From: an uncultured Prevotella sp.
GTDB taxonomy: Bacteria > Bacteroidota > Bacteroidia > Bacteroidales > Bacteroidaceae
Length of the DNA stretch: 7,555 nt
Assembly: GCA_946998205.1 (NCBI GenBank)
Contig: CAMPYJ010000066.1
Span: 1-7,555 of the forward strand
Direction: 5' to 3'
The notes beneath the pieces were generated by a model, which saw only the letters and a program-made list of their open reading frames with translations, searched no databases and had not been told where the DNA came from. Each line of letters starts with the position of its first letter. Within the stretch, counting starts at the first letter, position 1. The translations under genes and the position numbers were made by a program. This document shows, piece after piece, positions 6,854-7,555 of this stretch.

Positions 6854-7047
6854 GGGCGTTTCTATAAATTAGCTTTGTCAGATTGCGAGGCTCTTTTTGG
6901 TGGTCAATTTGTTTGTGAGTGAAGGAGTATAGCGAGCTATACGACTGAACGAACAAGCAAATTGAACCCAAAAAAGACCGCAAGATGACAAAACGTAAAC
7001 CGTCCAGCATAAATAAAACTTTACGGTGGTAATTTATAGAACCGCCC
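6854..7047 (+). repeat. Complete MITE-like inverted-repeat element, 194 bp (copy B)
   Basis: Terminal inverted repeats GGGCGTTTCTATAAATTA (6854-6871) and TAATTTATAGAACCGCCC (7030-7047) match at 17 of 18 positions. The inversion continues inward: TTTGTCA..TTGCG (6874-6887) pairs with CGCAA..TGACAAA (6979-6992), a T-run pairs with an A-run, TCAATTTG (6904-6911) pairs with CAAATTGA (6958-6965), and the centre is GTATAGC-GA-GCTATAC (6927-6942). The right half carries an extra CGTAAA/TTTACG hairpin (6994-7025). It has no coding capacity. Flanking TTTA on both sides (6850-6853 and 7048-7051) could be a target duplication, but this is short and A/T-rich. Complete copies of nearly equal length and matched termini fit a non-autonomous transposable element. 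Confidence 0.82.
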
Positions 7048-7117
7048 TTTATTTGGCTACGACAGTCCTGCCATGCCTCCTCCCTGCCTATTGATTTTTT
7101 CTGGTTTGAAAGTTTGG

Positions 7118-7143
7118 AAGTGCCGTTTTAAGGGCTTTTTTTT
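7118..7143 (+). terminator. Weak intrinsic terminator candidate between repeat copies
   Basis: AAGTGCC (7118-7124) pairs with GGGCTT (7132-7137) through six pairs, one of them G.U, with one bulged G and a seven-base loop. The stem runs into eight T (7136-7143). No gene is seen directly upstream on this strand, so it might end a non-coding transcript from the region before it. The 164 bp between the two repeat copies holds nothing else recognisable. Confidence 0.33.
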
Positions 7144-7211
7144 GTCAAAATATTGAACAAAAAACAAGACCTGCGAAAGAACGTGTATGCGCAACAGCTC
7201 ATTTACTGAAA

Positions 7212-7406
7212 GGGCGGTTCTGTCAATCACCACCATGAAGTTTTTTATCATGCCGGCCGGCTTCTGTCGTGCCGCCTTGCTGTTTCCCGCGCATTCTTTC
7301 TGCTTGTTCGTTCAGTCGTTTAGCTCGCTATACTCCTTCACCTACAAACAGAAGGACCTCAAAAAATAGTCACGCAATCTGTCAAAGCTGATTTATAGAA
7401 CCGCCC
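7212..7406 (-). repeat. Complete MITE-like element, 195 bp, opposite orientation (copy C)
   Basis: Starts GGGCGGTTCTGTCAATCACC and ends ATTTATAGAACCGCCC (7391-7406). It aligns end to end with the reverse complement of 6854-7047. The last 40 bases and the 39-bp core (7303-7341, centre GTTTAGC-TC-GCTATAC) are near identical, whereas the left half (7230-7300) has diverged heavily and is richer in G+C. AAA before and TTT after extend the terminal inversion. In the flanking stem next to the core, TG/CA is kept and neighbouring pairs have changed together (TTCTG/CAGAA here, ATTTG/CAAAT in copy B), so pairing is largely preserved. No coding capacity. Confidence 0.8.
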
Positions 7407-7474
7407 TTTAAATGAACGAGTCGTGGTAAGAAACCCTCATTCTGTGGGAAACGGAAATTTTCCAACCGTTTTAT

Positions 7475-7505
7475 TTTGTTACGCGCTTGGTTTGCTGTAC
7501 CTTTG
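7475..7505 (+). promoter_or_regulatory. Consensus Bacteroidota promoter reading out of the window
   Basis: A -33 TTTG (7475-7478) and a perfect -7 TACCTTTG (7498-7505) are 19 bases apart, matching the TTTG/TAnnTTTG consensus of the Bacteroidota primary sigma factor. Transcription should begin near 7512, heading right to a gene outside the window. Just upstream, AACGG (7450-7454) and CCGTT (7466-7470) form a small inverted repeat that could be an operator; this is weak. Confidence 0.85.
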
Positions 7506-7526
7506 CATAAGATAGGCTGCGCCTCA

Positions 7527-7550
7527 GCAAAGTAAGTAAACTTCCTTTGC
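7527..7550 (+). promoter_or_regulatory. Leader hairpin just after the predicted transcription start
   Basis: GCAAAGTAAG (7527-7536) and CTTCCTTTGC (7541-7550) pair with one mismatch around the loop TAAA. It begins about 15 bases after the predicted start of transcription, so it lies in the 5' untranslated region of the next gene. The window ends five bases later, so any outer pairing partner (for example of GATAGGCTGCGCC at 7511-7523) cannot be seen. Confidence 0.5.
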
Positions 7551-7555
7551 CTTCG

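Noticed and set aside
6646..6867. 73-codon + strand frame over the paired hairpins
   Set aside because: It is Cys/Phe-rich, ends inside the terminal repeat of copy B, and has no promoter or ribosome site; the hairpins explain the sequence better.
6609..7010. 133-codon open frame on the minus strand downstream of the lipoprotein
   Set aside because: It runs through both hairpins and most of repeat copy B. Its peptide LFVQSYSSLYSFTHK recurs in frames of the other repeat copies, so it is a translation of the repeat core, not a gene.
7144..7164. Imperfect palindrome around TCAAAATATTGAAC as an operator
   Set aside because: Too many mismatches between the arms and no promoter beside it.
7187..7369. 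60-codon + strand frame in repeat copy C
   Set aside because: Most of it is the repeat element, with the same core peptide in translation.
6854..7406. CRISPR array
   Set aside because: The repeats are long, inverted relative to each other and few, with no regular spacers or cas genes.

Overview
The window reads as chromosomal DNA of a Bacteroidota member, most likely a Prevotella-type (Prevotellaceae) species. The evidence is a SusE-type starch-binding lipoprotein next to a secreted GH13 amylase, lipoprotein signals with Ser-Asp/Glu after the lipid-modified Cys, weak or absent Shine-Dalgarno sequences, and promoters of the Bacteroidota TTTG / TAnnTTTG type. Species assignment is inference.

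Positions 1-3630 look like the 3' end of an alpha-glucan (starch/glycogen) utilisation operon. A partial intergenic repeat (1-57) precedes a SusE-like multi-module starch-binding lipoprotein (89-1678). After it comes a hairpin that looks like an attenuator or leaky terminator (1709-1748), then a GH13 alpha-amylase with a C-terminal CBM26-like module and a GxYIxNGKK-type tail (1789-3555), then a strong intrinsic terminator (3597-3629). The lipoprotein would bind glucan at the cell surface and the amylase would cleave it. The SusC/SusD partners would lie upstream of the window.

Positions 3630-4004 (no gene) hold a short, apparently internally deleted copy of the repeat family (3729-3814), a 13-T homopolymer (3859-3871) and a likely promoter whose -33 element is covered by a perfect palindrome (3882-3913). 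This promoter serves an apparent two-gene unit: a 53-residue peptide (4005-4166) and a 773-residue lipoprotein (4188-6509). The lipoprotein has fimbrillin-like N-terminal features and a possible FISUMP/Lcl-like C-terminal region. The unit is visibly richer in A+T than the amylase gene.

Positions 6510-7555 contain no convincing protein gene. They hold two adjacent strong hairpins (6724-6790), two complete copies in opposite orientation (6854-7047 and 7212-7406) of a roughly 195-bp inverted-repeat element, a weak terminator-like hairpin between them (7118-7143), and a textbook Bacteroidota promoter at the right edge (7475-7505). That promoter points out of the window and has a hairpin in its leader.

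The most interesting signal is the repeat family, present four times in 7.5 kb and always intergenic. It is MITE-like: matching termini, no coding capacity and near-identical lengths. Its central 39-bp core is almost invariant although the flanks diverge strongly. Folded, the core gives a long hairpin punctuated by tandem G.A mismatches at four-base spacing.
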